64,000 nt of DNA from VAZQ01 sp963821505 (GTDB lineage: Bacteria; Pseudomonadota; Alphaproteobacteria; Rhizobiales; Xanthobacteraceae): positions 62,001-126,000 of the forward strand of contig CAWGEH010000006.1 of the NCBI GenBank assembly GCA_963821505.1, given 5' to 3'. Within the stretch, counting starts at the first letter, position 1. The number at the start of each line of letters is the position of its first letter. Below are positions 50,641 to 59,364 of the stretch, in pieces. The position numbers and the translations under genes are program-made. Below the pieces are notes generated by a model. That model did no database searches, had not been told where the DNA came from, and was given only the letters and a program-made list of their open reading frames with translations.

Positions 50641-51642
50641 TCAATTGCCGGAGCCTTGCGCGCTGATTGCAGCCCGCGCCAAGGGTCCCCATTTGCCGAT
50701 TTCCTGCGCGACGAAGCGTGTGAACTGCGCGGGCGACATTTTTTCCGTGACGATCGCCTCCTGCTCGAGCTTGCGGCGCACGTCGGGTGCGTCGAGCAGC
50801 TTGTTGATCTCCCGGTTGAGCCGCTGGACGACATCGCTCGGCAGCCCGGCGGGGCCGGAGAACGACCACCAGGCGGTGGTCACGAGTTCGTCATAGCCCA
50901 GCTCCTTCAGCGTCGGCAGGTCGGGATCCTGCGCCAAGCGCTGGTTCGATGACACCGCCAACGCAGCGAGCGTGCCGGCGCGGACATGGGGGCTGGTGGT
51001 GGTCCAGGTCATGGCGCCCACCTTCACGTGCCCGGCAACGAGGTCGGTGACCGCCTGAACGCCGCCCTTGTAGGGGATGTGCTCGAGGGCGATGCCCTCC
51101 TTGCGCGCCAGATACTCGCCGACCATGTGGCCCAGTGATCCCACGCCCGGCGAAACATATCCGACCGCCTTGCTGCTGCCGCGCGCCAGCGCGATCAGCT
51201 CGGCGAGCGACTTCACCGCGAGCGAAGCGTGCGCGGTGATGACGATCGGCGAGCCGCCGACATAGGCGATGTGGGTGAAGTCTTTCACCGGGTCGAACGG
51301 CGCGCTGGCGCTCGTTGACGGCGCGATGACGTGGGACGGAATGCCGGAAACGACCAGGGTGGTGCCGTCGGGATCGGAATGGGCGACCGCGGCGGAGCCG
51401 ACCATGCCGCTCGCGCCCGGCCGGTTCTCGACCAGAAAGCTCTGCGCGAAGACATGGCCGAGATGCTCGGCCACCATGCGGCCGATCAGGTCGGCGCTTC
51501 CTCCCGGCGGCCACGGCACCACGATGCGCACGGGCTTGCTCGGCCACGACTGCGCCATCGGCTGCGCAGCGCAGGGCGCAATCGTCGGCCCGAAGGCAAT
51601 CCAGATGACCGCGGCCGCCGCCGATAGCAGCAGCCTATGCAC
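50641..51642 (-). CDS. Bug/TctC-family periplasmic substrate-binding protein (second copy)
   Basis: Solute receptor of 333 residues. The signal peptide runs from GTG 51642 and ends APCAAQP. PPGGSADLIGRMVAEHLG, VENRPGASGMVG and DPDGTTLVVSGIP are Bug-family hallmarks; PYKGGVQAVTDLVAGHVKVG is the second-lobe signature. GGGAGG precedes the GTG at good spacing; the upstream ATG 51747 lacks one. It is first in the operon with the DHPD-like protein and npdG, and divergent from the ThDP enzyme at 51806, sharing a regulatory region with it. No TctAB pair is present in the window. Confidence 0.87.
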   Translation of the reverse strand: MHRLLLSAAAAVIWIAFGPTIAPCAAQPMAQSWPSKPVRIVVPWPPGGSADLIGRMVAEHLGHVFAQSFLVENRPGASGMVGSAAVAHSDPDGTTLVVSGIPSHVIAPSTSASAPFDPVKDFTHIAYVGGSPIVITAHASLAVKSLAELIALARGSSKAVGYVSPGVGSLGHMVGEYLARKEGIALEHIPYKGGVQAVTDLVAGHVKVGAMTWTTTSPHVRAGTLAALAVSSNQRLAQDPDLPTLKELGYDELVTTAWWSFSGPAGLPSDVVQRLNREINKLLDAPDVRRKLEQEAIVTEKMSPAQFTRFVAQEIGKWGPLARAAISAQGSGN

Positions 51643-51722
51643 GCTGGGCCTCCCGGGTTCCGCACGACATTGGGTGCATAGCAGCCATGGCGTTTCCCGA
51701 CGCGGCCGCCGCGCCACCTTCG

Positions 51723-51751
51723 TTGACTGCAACGAATTTTGTTGCAAACAT
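51723..51751 (+). promoter_or_regulatory. Predicted promoter with embedded operator for the ThDP-enzyme operon
   Basis: TTGACT (51723-51728) is a good -35 hexamer, 17 bases before AAACAT (51746-51751), a weaker -10. The spacer contains TGCAAC (51728-51733) and its exact complement GTTGCA (51741-51746), giving a 19-bp palindrome. A bound regulator here would block RNA polymerase. The RpiR-type gene two positions downstream is the natural candidate. The region also holds the start of the divergent Bug-receptor operon. Confidence 0.55.
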
Positions 51752-51805
51752 TCCGCACCGGCTTTGAGCTGTCAATCGGGCCTCTCGGGAGAGCTAAAGA
51801 AAAAA

Positions 51806-53578
51806 ATGCGCGTGGTCGATGCGATCGCCCAATGGTTCGAGGTCGCCGGCTTCCGGCATTATTTCGGCTATGCCGGCGGCGCGGTCTGGCCTTTTCTCGA
51901 CGCTCTCACCGACAAGCCGAAGATCGAGGGCATCCAGGCCAAGCACGAGTCGCATGCCGTGCACATGGCCGATCTCTACCACCGCGTCAGCGGCCGCGTC
52001 GCCCCGGTGATCGTGTCGAAAGGGCCGGGTCTGCTCAACGCGGTCGGCGCCTGCGCCAGCGCCATGCACGAGTCGTCGCCGGTGCTGATCATCGCCGGCG
52101 GCTCGACCACGCATTTTCTCGGCAAGGCCGGCATGCAGGAAATCTACTATCACGGCTTCGAGGACGCCACGAGCATCTTCCGCCCGGTGTGCAAGGGAAC
52201 GTGGATGCTGGTGCGGCCGGACACCACCATCGAAATCCTCAACTACGCGCTCAAGACCGCGACCTCGGGGCGGCCCGGCCCGGTGTTCGTCGAGGTGCCC
52301 TACGACATCCAGCTGGCGCCGGTCGAGGGCGAGATCGAGGCGCCGTCCGCGCGCGCGCCGCAGCTCAATCGCCCGCGCGCGGATGCCGACAATGTGGCGC
52401 GCATCGCGCGCATGATCGCCGAGGCCGAGCGCCCGCTGCTCTTGGCCGGCGGCGGCGTGGTGCGCTCGGGCGCGGCGGCTGCGCTCAAGGCGGCGGCGGA
52501 GAAGCTCAACATTCCGACCGTGACGACGCTGCCCGCCAAGGGCATGCTGCCCGAGGATCATCCGCTGTCGATCGGCACGCTCGGGCGCTCCGGTTTCGTC
52601 TGCGCGGCGCGCGCGAGTCGCGAGGCCGATCTGGTGATCGGCGTCGGCGCCCGCTTTTCCGACAATCACACCGCCAACTGGCGCAAGGGCTCGATCTACG
52701 ACGTATCGCAGACCAAGATCGTGCAGGTCGATCTCGACTATCAGGAGGTCGGCCGCAATTTTCCGGTCGAGCTCGGCCTCGTCAGCGATGCCAAGCTCTT
52801 TCTGGAGGACCTTGCCGCCGCCGTCGGCGGCCCCGGCAACAAGCGCCACCAGGGCTGGCTCGAGCGCACGCAAGGCTTCCGCGCCGAGTGGGAGGAGGAA
52901 ATCCGTCCGCTGCAGACCGCGGCCGGCACGCCGACCCATCCGGCCCGCCTGGTGCACGAGGTCGGCCGCGCGCTGCCCAGGGACGGCCGCGTCTACATCG
53001 ACATCGGCGACGTCACGCAATACGCCGAAGCCTATATGAAGATCTGCACGCCCGGCGCCTGGCAGATCAGCCCCGGCATGGCCGAGATGGGCTGGGCCTC
53101 CTCCGGCATCCCCGGCGCGCTCGCGGCCGACGGCCGGCCCGCGATCGCGCTGGTCGGCGACGGCGCGTTCAACATGACGTCGCAGGTCGTCGCCACGGCG
53201 GTGGAATACGATCTGCCGGCGATCTGGGTGATCCTCAACAATTACGAGCTCGGCATCGAGCGCAAGGGCATGGAGCGCAGCTACTCGCGCTCTCACCCCT
53301 GGTGCCGTTTCGTCCGCAAGGACACCGGCGAGCCGTACAACCCCGACTACGTCGCGCTCGCGCGCGCCTATGGCGCGGAAGGCGCGCGCATCGAGGATCC
53401 CGCCGCGTTGGCGGGCGCGCTCGCCAAGGCCTTTGCCAGCCGGCGGCCGTGGGTGATCGACGTCCCCATCGACCTTACGGTGGGAAGCTATTTCACCAAG
53501 GGCATCGACCGCGCCTATCCGGACAAATGGGCGAAGTCCTATCCGAGCTACAACCTGCTGCGGAATGTCGAGAGCTGA
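51806..53578 (+). CDS. Thiamine-diphosphate-dependent enzyme, acetolactate-synthase-like (second copy)
   Basis: ThDP enzyme of 590 residues in the acetolactate synthase/2-hydroxyacyl-CoA lyase/sulfoacetaldehyde acetyltransferase superfamily. The activating glutamate is E48 in KHESH. The ThDP/Mg motif runs from GDG (451-453) to NN (478-479). It is only distantly similar to the protein at 3281. ATG 51806 is preceded by GAGAGCTAAAG, a moderate ribosome site; the frame extends far upstream over the antisense of the Bug gene without similarity. Co-location with CoA-transferases, a hydratase and a thiolase-fold protein suggests C-C bond chemistry on a 2-oxo- or 2-hydroxyacyl-CoA. The next gene starts two bases after its stop. 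Confidence 0.85.
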   Translation: MRVVDAIAQWFEVAGFRHYFGYAGGAVWPFLDALTDKPKIEGIQAKHESHAVHMADLYHRVSGRVAPVIVSKGPGLLNAVGACASAMHESSPVLIIAGGSTTHFLGKAGMQEIYYHGFEDATSIFRPVCKGTWMLVRPDTTIEILNYALKTATSGRPGPVFVEVPYDIQLAPVEGEIEAPSARAPQLNRPRADADNVARIARMIAEAERPLLLAGGGVVRSGAAAALKAAAEKLNIPTVTTLPAKGMLPEDHPLSIGTLGRSGFVCAARASREADLVIGVGARFSDNHTANWRKGSIYDVSQTKIVQVDLDYQEVGRNFPVELGLVSDAKLFLEDLAAAVGGPGNKRHQGWLERTQGFRAEWEEEIRPLQTAAGTPTHPARLVHEVGRALPRDGRVYIDIGDVTQYAEAYMKICTPGAWQISPGMAEMGWASSGIPGALAADGRPAIALVGDGAFNMTSQVVATAVEYDLPAIWVILNNYELGIERKGMERSYSRSHPWCRFVRKDTGEPYNPDYVALARAYGAEGARIEDPAALAGALAKAFASRRPWVIDVPIDLTVGSYFTKGIDRAYPDKWAKSYPSYNLLRNVES

Positions 53579-53579
53579 G

Positions 53580-54501
53580 ATGCCGATGCGCAAAGCCGAG
53601 GCCAAGGCCTCCTCCAACGCGGTGAGCTCCGGCGACGTGATCGAGGAGCTGCGCCGCCGCTACGATCGCCTCACGCAGTCGCAGAAGCGCATCGCCGAAT
53701 ACATCGTCGAGCACTCGCAGGCGGTGGCGTTCTCCACCGTCGACCAGATGGCGGCGCAGCTCGACGTCAATCCATCGACCATCGTGCGCTTCACCTATCG
53801 TCTCGGGCTCAACGGGTTCCCGGACCTGCAGGAGCGGATGCGGGAACTGGTGCGCGGCCAGCTCTCCCGCACCGGCGACCCGATCAATGAGGGCCAGGGC
53901 GCCGGCCATCTCGAGGGCACGAGCTTCGGCGCTTCGCTGAGCCATGACTGGGAAAATCTGCACCGCACCATCGCCGGCCTCGACGCCGCCGCTTTCGCGC
54001 GGGCGGTGAACCTGCTTGCGCGCGCGCGCCGGGTCTACGTGGCCGCGGGATTCTCGACTTTCCCCGTCGCGCACTATTTCGCCTTGGTCCTCGACCGGCT
54101 GCGCACCGAGGTTTCGCTGCTCGCCTCCAACGACGCGTTCGCAACGCCGCGCCTGGTCGAGATCAAGCCCGAGGATTGCGTGCTGGCGTTCACCTTCCCG
54201 CGCTATGCCAGCGGCGACCCACCGCATCGCCCTCTGGGCCAAGGAGAACAAGGCCAAGGTCATCGCCGTGACCGACTCGCCGATATCGGCAGTCGGACAG
54301 ATCGCCGACGTCGTCCTGCTCGCCGCCTCGGCCGGAACCGGCATGCAGAATTCGATGGTCGCGCCGATGGCCATCGCCAATGCGCTGCTCAACGGCGTGG
54401 CCGCGGTCAAGGGCACGAGCGCACTCGAACGCTACAGCCTGCACGACCAGCTGATGAACCGGTGGGACGCGTTCCTGCTCAAGCTGGACGGGGTCGATTG
54501 A
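53580..54501 (+). pseudogene. RpiR/MurR-family regulator with +1 frameshift
   Basis: The N-terminal helix-turn-helix domain is intact (SQKRIAEYIVEHSQAVAFST, then VDQMAAQLDVNPSTIVRFTY), as is the first part of the SIS sugar-phosphate-binding domain to YASG (about residue 211). The natural continuation, THRIALWAKENKAKVIAVTD through LHDQLMNRWDAFLLKLDGVD, is in the +1 frame. The break is at GCGGCG (54211-54216), apparently one extra G. The continuation ends with TGA at 54499-54501, overlapping the start of the CoA-transferase by one base, exactly as an intact operon gene would. Either a recent mutation or a sequencing error is possible. The truncated product would bind DNA but lack most of its effector domain. 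Confidence 0.8.
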
Positions 54502-55706
54502 TGGCGCAGGCGCCACCCGACGCGGCGGCGCTTGCCGGCATCCGCGTTCTCGATCTCACGACGAATTACGCCGCCTATGCCGGGCGGCTGCTTGCCGATC
54601 TCGGCGCCGACGTCGTGCGGGTCGAGCCGCCGGCGGGATCGCCGGTGCGCAACCTCGCCCCTTATCAGCGCGGGCCGGCAGGCGAGTGCGCGAGCTTCGC
54701 GCATGCGTTTCTCGACGCCGGCAAGCGCAGCGTCACGCTCGATCTGGAAGACCCGGCCGGGCGTGAGCAGTTCGCGCGGCTCGCGGCCGCGAGCGACGTG
54801 GTGATCGAGACCCCGCCATCGTCGGCGCTCGCGGACCAGCCCGTCGATTTCGATCTCCTGCGGCGGCGCAATCCCGCTCTCGTCGTGGTGTCGATCTCTC
54901 CGTTCGGCCGCGCCGGTCCCCATGCCGGATATCGGGCCACCGACCTGACGCTGCTCGCCGCCGGCGGACTGCTGTCGCTGGGCGGCTATGCCGACAGCGA
55001 GCCGCTCGCCATCCAGGGCGAGCAGGCGATGCTGGCGTCCGGCATCTTTGGCGCGGTCGCGGTCCTCGCCGCGCTCTACGAGCGCATGCAGAGCGGCAAG
55101 GGCCGCTGGATCGACCTCTCCGGACAGGAATGCGTGGCCTTCGCGCTCGAAGACGCCGTGGCGGAATGGTCGATCAATGCGCGTGTGCGCCGCCGCCACG
55201 GCGACGGCGCGCGCGAGGCCGGCACCGGCGTCTATCCCTGCCAGGACGGTTACGTCAGCATGGTGGCGGGCCGCCTCGGCACGGCCAAGGCCTTCGTGGC
55301 GCTGACGGAGTGGATCGCCTCTTCCGATGCGCCAGGAGGCGCGGCTCTGCGCGAGCCGCAATGGCAGGATTTCGAATTCCGCCAGTCGCCGGAGGGCGTC
55401 GCGCGCTTTGCCGACATCTTCGGCGCATTCTGCCGGACGCGCGGCAAGGAGGAGCTTTACCGCGAGGGTCAGGCGCGCCAAATCGCGATTGCGCCGGTGA
55501 ACACCGTCGCCGACGTCGTGCAGGACGTGCAGCTCGCGGCCAATGGCTATTTTCAGCCCCAGTTCGACCGCGCCCTGGGCAAGGACGTCATCTTTGCCGG
55601 GCCGCCTTATCGTCTCAGCCGCACGCCGGCGCGTCGGCGCGGCGCGGCGCCGAGGCTCGGCGAGCACAATCGCGAGCTTCTGCTCGCGCACGTGCGCGAA
55701 GGCTAG
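54501..55706 (+). CDS. Class III (CaiB/BaiF) CoA-transferase with catalytic Asp
   Basis: Family III CoA-transferase of 401 residues. N-terminal IRVLDLTTNYAAYAGRLLAD and LGADVVRVEPP are typical. The catalytic aspartate is D148 in GYRATDLTLLAAGG, aligned with Asp169 of formyl-CoA transferase. ATG 54501 overlaps the RpiR stop (TGATG). The frame is open upstream only because of the rpiR frameshift. A second family III gene, lacking this Asp, is next at 55849, suggesting a two-subunit enzyme like BbsEF. It would load CoA onto the pathway's carboxylic acid from another acyl-CoA. Confidence 0.85.
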   Translation: MAQAPPDAAALAGIRVLDLTTNYAAYAGRLLADLGADVVRVEPPAGSPVRNLAPYQRGPAGECASFAHAFLDAGKRSVTLDLEDPAGREQFARLAAASDVVIETPPSSALADQPVDFDLLRRRNPALVVVSISPFGRAGPHAGYRATDLTLLAAGGLLSLGGYADSEPLAIQGEQAMLASGIFGAVAVLAALYERMQSGKGRWIDLSGQECVAFALEDAVAEWSINARVRRRHGDGAREAGTGVYPCQDGYVSMVAGRLGTAKAFVALTEWIASSDAPGGAALREPQWQDFEFRQSPEGVARFADIFGAFCRTRGKEELYREGQARQIAIAPVNTVADVVQDVQLAANGYFQPQFDRALGKDVIFAGPPYRLSRTPARRRGAAPRLGEHNRELLLAHVREG

Positions 55707-55848
55707 AGCGATCCGTCATGCCGGGATCGTCTGTCGGAGATGCGGGTTGTCGGCGCGGCAAACTCGGTCTGTTCCCATCGCGTGCGCGCAACCGCCGCAG
55801 AGCCGCCCATGAGTCCTGTCGCAGGAACGATGTCTACAAGAGAACGCG

Positions 55849-57057
55849 ATGCGGCTTGCGGGTCTGAGAGTTCTGGATTTTTGCTGGATCGGCGCCGGCG
55901 CGTTCGTCACCCGCATCCTGGCGGATCTGGGCGCCGAGGTGATCAAGGTCGAGTCGCAGACCCATCCCGACAATTTGCGCCTCTCCGGGCCGCACAAGCC
56001 GGGCGCGAAGCCGCTCGAGAGCTCGGGCTATTTCGCCTCGCGCAACACCAGCAAGAAGAGCATCGCGCTCAACATGTCGCATCCGCGGGCGCGGCAGATT
56101 GCGCTGCGGCTGGCCGGCCAGTGCTCCATCGTCAGCAACAATTTTCGCCCGGGAGTCATGGAGAAATGGGGGCTGGGCTATGGTGAGGTCGCGGCCGTCA
56201 ATCCGTCCGTGATCTATCTGGCGATGCCGATGCAAGGGGCGAGCGGTCCGCATCGCGACTATATCGGCTTCGGCTCGACCATCGCCGCGCTCTGCGGTCT
56301 CGTGAGCATGGCGGGGCGGCCGGGCCGGCCGCCGATCGGCACCGGAACCCACTACCCCGATCATGTTCCCAATCCCGGCCACGCGCTCGTCGCCGTGCTG
56401 GCCGCGGCCTTCCACCGCGCGCGCACCGGAGAGGGCCAGCACATCGAGCTCGCGCAGATCGAATCGACCGTGAACATGCTCGGCCCATCCATTCTGGCCT
56501 GGTCCGCGACCGGCGCGCTGCCGCAGGTCGACGGCAACCGCCGTCCGGGGGCGGTGCCGCGCGGGGTCTTCCCCTGCGCCGGCGAGGAGACCTGGTGCGC
56601 GATCGAGGTGACCGACGACCGCGAGTGGCAGGGGCTGCGCGCGGCGCTGGGCGCGCCGGAATGGATGGCCGCGGACGCCTTCGATACGCTGGCGGGCCGG
56701 GAAGCCCGCCAGGATGAAATCGAGACGCGGCTGGCGCAGGAAACGCGGCGCTTGGGCGCCGCCGAACTCGTGCACCGCCTGCAGGCGCACGGGGTTGCGG
56801 CGGCGGTGGTGGCAACCAGCGCCGACGTGACCCGCGATCCGCAGCTCGACGCGCGCGGCTATTGGCACACCGTGGGGCACGCGGAGATGGGCTCGGTGCT
56901 GGTCAATCTGCCGCCCTTTCGCGCCGTCGGCGAAGAGCGCAATCCGCCCGGGCCGCCGCCGCTCCTGGGCGAGCATACGCTCGAGGTCGCGTCCGCACTG
57001 CTCGGCTTCGACGAGGCCGAATGCCGGCGGCTGGTGGACGACAAGGTGTTCTATTGA
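55849..57057 (+). CDS. Class III (CaiB/BaiF) CoA-transferase family protein lacking the catalytic Asp
   Basis: CoA-transferase fold of 402 residues: LRVLDFCWIGAGAFVTRILA and LGAEVIKVESQTHPDNLR, then YIGFGSTIAALCGLVSMAGR. At the position equivalent to the nucleophilic Asp the residue is Gly (G142 in GFGST). CaiB-family proteins of this kind are known as partner subunits (my recollection is that BbsE lacks the Asp that BbsF carries). The gap of 142 bases after the first CoA-transferase has no terminator. The stop is overlapped by the TTG start of the hydratase. Alternatively it is a homodimeric variant with different chemistry. Confidence 0.83.
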   Translation: MRLAGLRVLDFCWIGAGAFVTRILADLGAEVIKVESQTHPDNLRLSGPHKPGAKPLESSGYFASRNTSKKSIALNMSHPRARQIALRLAGQCSIVSNNFRPGVMEKWGLGYGEVAAVNPSVIYLAMPMQGASGPHRDYIGFGSTIAALCGLVSMAGRPGRPPIGTGTHYPDHVPNPGHALVAVLAAAFHRARTGEGQHIELAQIESTVNMLGPSILAWSATGALPQVDGNRRPGAVPRGVFPCAGEETWCAIEVTDDREWQGLRAALGAPEWMAADAFDTLAGREARQDEIETRLAQETRRLGAAELVHRLQAHGVAAAVVATSADVTRDPQLDARGYWHTVGHAEMGSVLVNLPPFRAVGEERNPPGPPPLLGEHTLEVASALLGFDEAECRRLVDDKVFY

Positions 57058-57803
57058 GCACGATCGCGATTGATGTCGAGGCGGGCGTGGCATGCGTCAC
57101 GCTCAACCGGCCGGACAAGCGCAACGCCATCAACGACGCCATGCGCGAGGAGCTGACCGCGGCCTTCGCGGCGCTCGACGCCGACCCGTCGGTTCGCGTG
57201 GCGGTGCTCACCGGCGCCGGCAGCGCGTTCTGTGCGGGCGGGGATCTCAGCGTATCGGCGGCGCCCGATCCCAAGCGGCCGCGGATCATCGAGCCGCTCG
57301 ATCGGTTCGAGAAGCCGCTGATCGCCGCCATCAACGGCGTTGCGTTCGGCGGCGGCCTCGAGCTCGCCCTCGCCTGCGATCTGCGGATTGCGTCCCATGC
57401 CGCGCGCTTCGCGCTGCCCGAGGTCCGCCTCGGCAGCCTGCCCGGCAGCGGCGGCACGCAGCGATTGCCGGCGGTGGTCGGCCCCTCGCTCGCCGCCCAG
57501 ATGCTGTTGACCGGCGAGCCGATCGACGCCGCGCGCGCGCTCGCGGCCGGCCTCGTTTCGGAGCTGTGCGAGCCCGACAGGCTTCTCGACACCGCCATGG
57601 CGCATGCCCGCACCATCGCGCGCAACGCTCCGCTCGCGGTGATCGCCGCCAAGCGCGCGTTGCGCGTGGCGGCCGGAACGCATCGTGCCGAGAACCTCGA
57701 CTTCGAGCGCAATCTGTTCAACGAGCTGGCGCGGACCGAGGATCGCAACGAAGGGCGCCGCGCGTTTCGCGAGAAGCGCCAGCCCGTTTTCAAGGGGAAA
57801 TGA
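57054..57803 (+). CDS. Enoyl-CoA hydratase/isomerase (crotonase fold)
   Basis: Crotonase-family enzyme of 249 residues with both catalytic glutamates: E103 in GGLELALACD and E123 in LPEVRLG. The oxyanion-hole loops are AGGDL (about 61-65) and NGVAFGGG (about 94-101). It is thus competent for syn-hydration of an enoyl-CoA. The TTG start at 57054 overlaps the upstream stop (TTGA), evidence of translational coupling; a longer frame upstream is antisense-like. It sits between the CoA-transferases and the thiolase-like gene, whose start follows the stop directly. Confidence 0.88.
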   Translation: MSTIAIDVEAGVACVTLNRPDKRNAINDAMREELTAAFAALDADPSVRVAVLTGAGSAFCAGGDLSVSAAPDPKRPRIIEPLDRFEKPLIAAINGVAFGGGLELALACDLRIASHAARFALPEVRLGSLPGSGGTQRLPAVVGPSLAAQMLLTGEPIDAARALAAGLVSELCEPDRLLDTAMAHARTIARNAPLAVIAAKRALRVAAGTHRAENLDFERNLFNELARTEDRNEGRRAFREKRQPVFKGK

Positions 57804-58943
57804 ATGGCCTGGCGGCGCGCGTCGATCGTCGGAGTGGGGGCCACGCCGCAGGGCAAGCTGCCGGAGGAGACGCCGCTCTCGCTCGCGGCGCAGGCCTTTC
57901 GCCAGGCGCTCGCGGACGGCGGCATCGACAAGCGCGAGGTCGACGGGCTCCTGACCATGCCGGGCACCACCTCGCCCGAGGGATCGAAGAACTATCTCAA
58001 CGTGGGCGAGCTCGTGGGCGTCAACCCGCGCTTCACCGGCAGCTTGACCATGGGGGGCGCAACCGGCGGTGCGCTCGTTCAGATCGCGGCCATGGCGATC
58101 GCGACCGGCATGGCCAAGACCGTCGCCTGCATCTTCGCCGACACGGCGCGCACCGGCGGTTCGCGCTTTGCCGCCGCCGCCGGCGGCGACGATTCCTGGG
58201 GCGTATGGGGCATGTTCGGCAATGCCGCCAACAGCGCCATGGGATTCCGCCGCCACATGGCGCTCTACGGCACGCGCTCCGAGCATCTCGGCTGGATCGC
58301 GGTGACCTGCCGCAAGCACGCCGCGCTGAACCCCAACGCGGTCATGCGCGACCCCATCACCATCGACGACCATCAGAATTCCCGCTTGATCGTCGAGCCG
58401 CTGCGCCTGCTCGACTGCTGCCTGATCAGCGACGGCGCGGTCTGCGTGATCGTCACCTCGCCCGAGCGCGCCCGCGATACCCGCAAGCGGCCGGTGGCGA
58501 TCTGGGGCATGGGACAGGGCCACACCACCGAGAATTTGCGCCTGCGGGAGTGGTGGTACCTGCCGCACCAGCGCGATTGCGTGGCGGACGCCTATCGCAT
58601 GGCCGGCGTATCGCCGCAGGACATCAGCGTCGCGCAGCTCTACGACAATTTCACCGTGGCGGTGCTGTTCTGGCTGGAGCATGCCGGCTTCTGCCGCGAA
58701 GGCGAGGCCGGCGCCTTCGTCGAAGGCGGTGCGCGCATCACGCTCGGCGGTTCGCTGCCGATCAACACCGCCGGCGGCAACCTGTCGGAGTCCTACATGC
58801 AGGGCTGGCTGCACATCGTCGAAGGCGTGCGCCAGGTGCGCGGCGAGTGCGGCGAGCGTCAGGTCGCGGACGCCGAGCTTTGTCTCGTCACCGGCCGCGG
58901 CATGACGCTCAACACCGCGAGCTGCCTGATCCTGGGGCATTGA
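57804..58943 (+). CDS. Thiolase-fold (SCP2-thiolase-like) protein without nucleophilic Cys, probable retro-aldolase
   Basis: A 379-residue thiolase-fold protein. Where thiolases have the nucleophile (compare C84 in the 32992 protein) it has G85 in TMGGATGG, so classical thiolysis is unlikely. Two tyrosines, Y280 in AQLYDNF and Y331 in SESYMQGW, lie 51 residues apart, close to the catalytic Tyr294/Tyr344 pair of the steroid-side-chain aldolase Ltp2, which likewise works with a DUF35 partner. The next gene encodes such a DUF35 protein. It probably cleaves a 3-hydroxyacyl-CoA made by the upstream hydratase. A structural role without catalysis cannot be excluded. Confidence 0.8.
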   Translation: MAWRRASIVGVGATPQGKLPEETPLSLAAQAFRQALADGGIDKREVDGLLTMPGTTSPEGSKNYLNVGELVGVNPRFTGSLTMGGATGGALVQIAAMAIATGMAKTVACIFADTARTGGSRFAAAAGGDDSWGVWGMFGNAANSAMGFRRHMALYGTRSEHLGWIAVTCRKHAALNPNAVMRDPITIDDHQNSRLIVEPLRLLDCCLISDGAVCVIVTSPERARDTRKRPVAIWGMGQGHTTENLRLREWWYLPHQRDCVADAYRMAGVSPQDISVAQLYDNFTVAVLFWLEHAGFCREGEAGAFVEGGARITLGGSLPINTAGGNLSESYMQGWLHIVEGVRQVRGECGERQVADAELCLVTGRGMTLNTASCLILGH

Positions 58944-58944
58944 C

Positions 58945-59364
58945 ATGAGCGACGCGCCGAAAGCCCAGCCGATCCGTCCGACCATCAACGAGGTCAATCG
59001 CCCGTTCTGGGACGGCTGCCGGCACGGCGAGCTTGTGCTGCAGCGCTGCAGCCATTGCGGCCGCCTGCGCTATCCGGCCGCGATCGTCTGTCCGAATTGC
59101 CTGGCGCCGGAGGCGCAATGGCAGCCGGTGAGCGGGCGCGGCAAGGTGTTTTCATTCGTCGTGTTCCAGCGCGCCTATCATCCCGCCTGGGAGCGCAAGG
59201 TTCCCTACAACGTCGCGCTGATCGAGCTTGACGAGGGGCCGATCATGCTCAGCAACGTGGTCGGCGTCGACAACGCGACGCTCGCCGTCGGCCTCCCCGT
59301 CGCGGTCGCGTTCGAGGCGGTGGACGAGAGCCTGGCGATCCCCGTGTTCAAGCCGGCGAACTAG
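58945..59364 (+). CDS. DUF35 OB-fold/zinc-ribbon acyl-CoA-associated protein
   Basis: A 139-residue protein with N-terminal rubredoxin-like zinc ribbon (C35, C38, C49, C52) and C-terminal OB-fold DUF35 domain (VFSFVVFQRAYHPAW, then VPYNVALIELDEGP). Such proteins form obligatory complexes with thiolase-fold enzymes (ChsH2-DUF35 with Ltp2; BbsA with BbsB). The start lies two bases after the thiolase-like stop, so the two are surely co-expressed. The TAG stop (59362-59364) falls in the first bases of a dispersed repeat, which closes the operon. Confidence 0.88.
   Translation: MSDAPKAQPIRPTINEVNRPFWDGCRHGELVLQRCSHCGRLRYPAAIVCPNCLAPEAQWQPVSGRGKVFSFVVFQRAYHPAWERKVPYNVALIELDEGPIMLSNVVGVDNATLAVGLPVAVAFEAVDESLAIPVFKPAN

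Noticed and set aside
51269..51805. N-terminal extension of the ThDP enzyme at 51806
   Set aside because: The extension runs opposite the Bug-receptor gene and across the divergent promoter. It has no similarity to ThDP enzymes.
53565..55706. A natural RpiR-CoA-transferase fusion protein
   Set aside because: The region between the HTH/SIS part and the CoA-transferase is the shadow frame of a normal SIS domain, which is intact in the +1 frame and ends at the CoA-transferase start codon.
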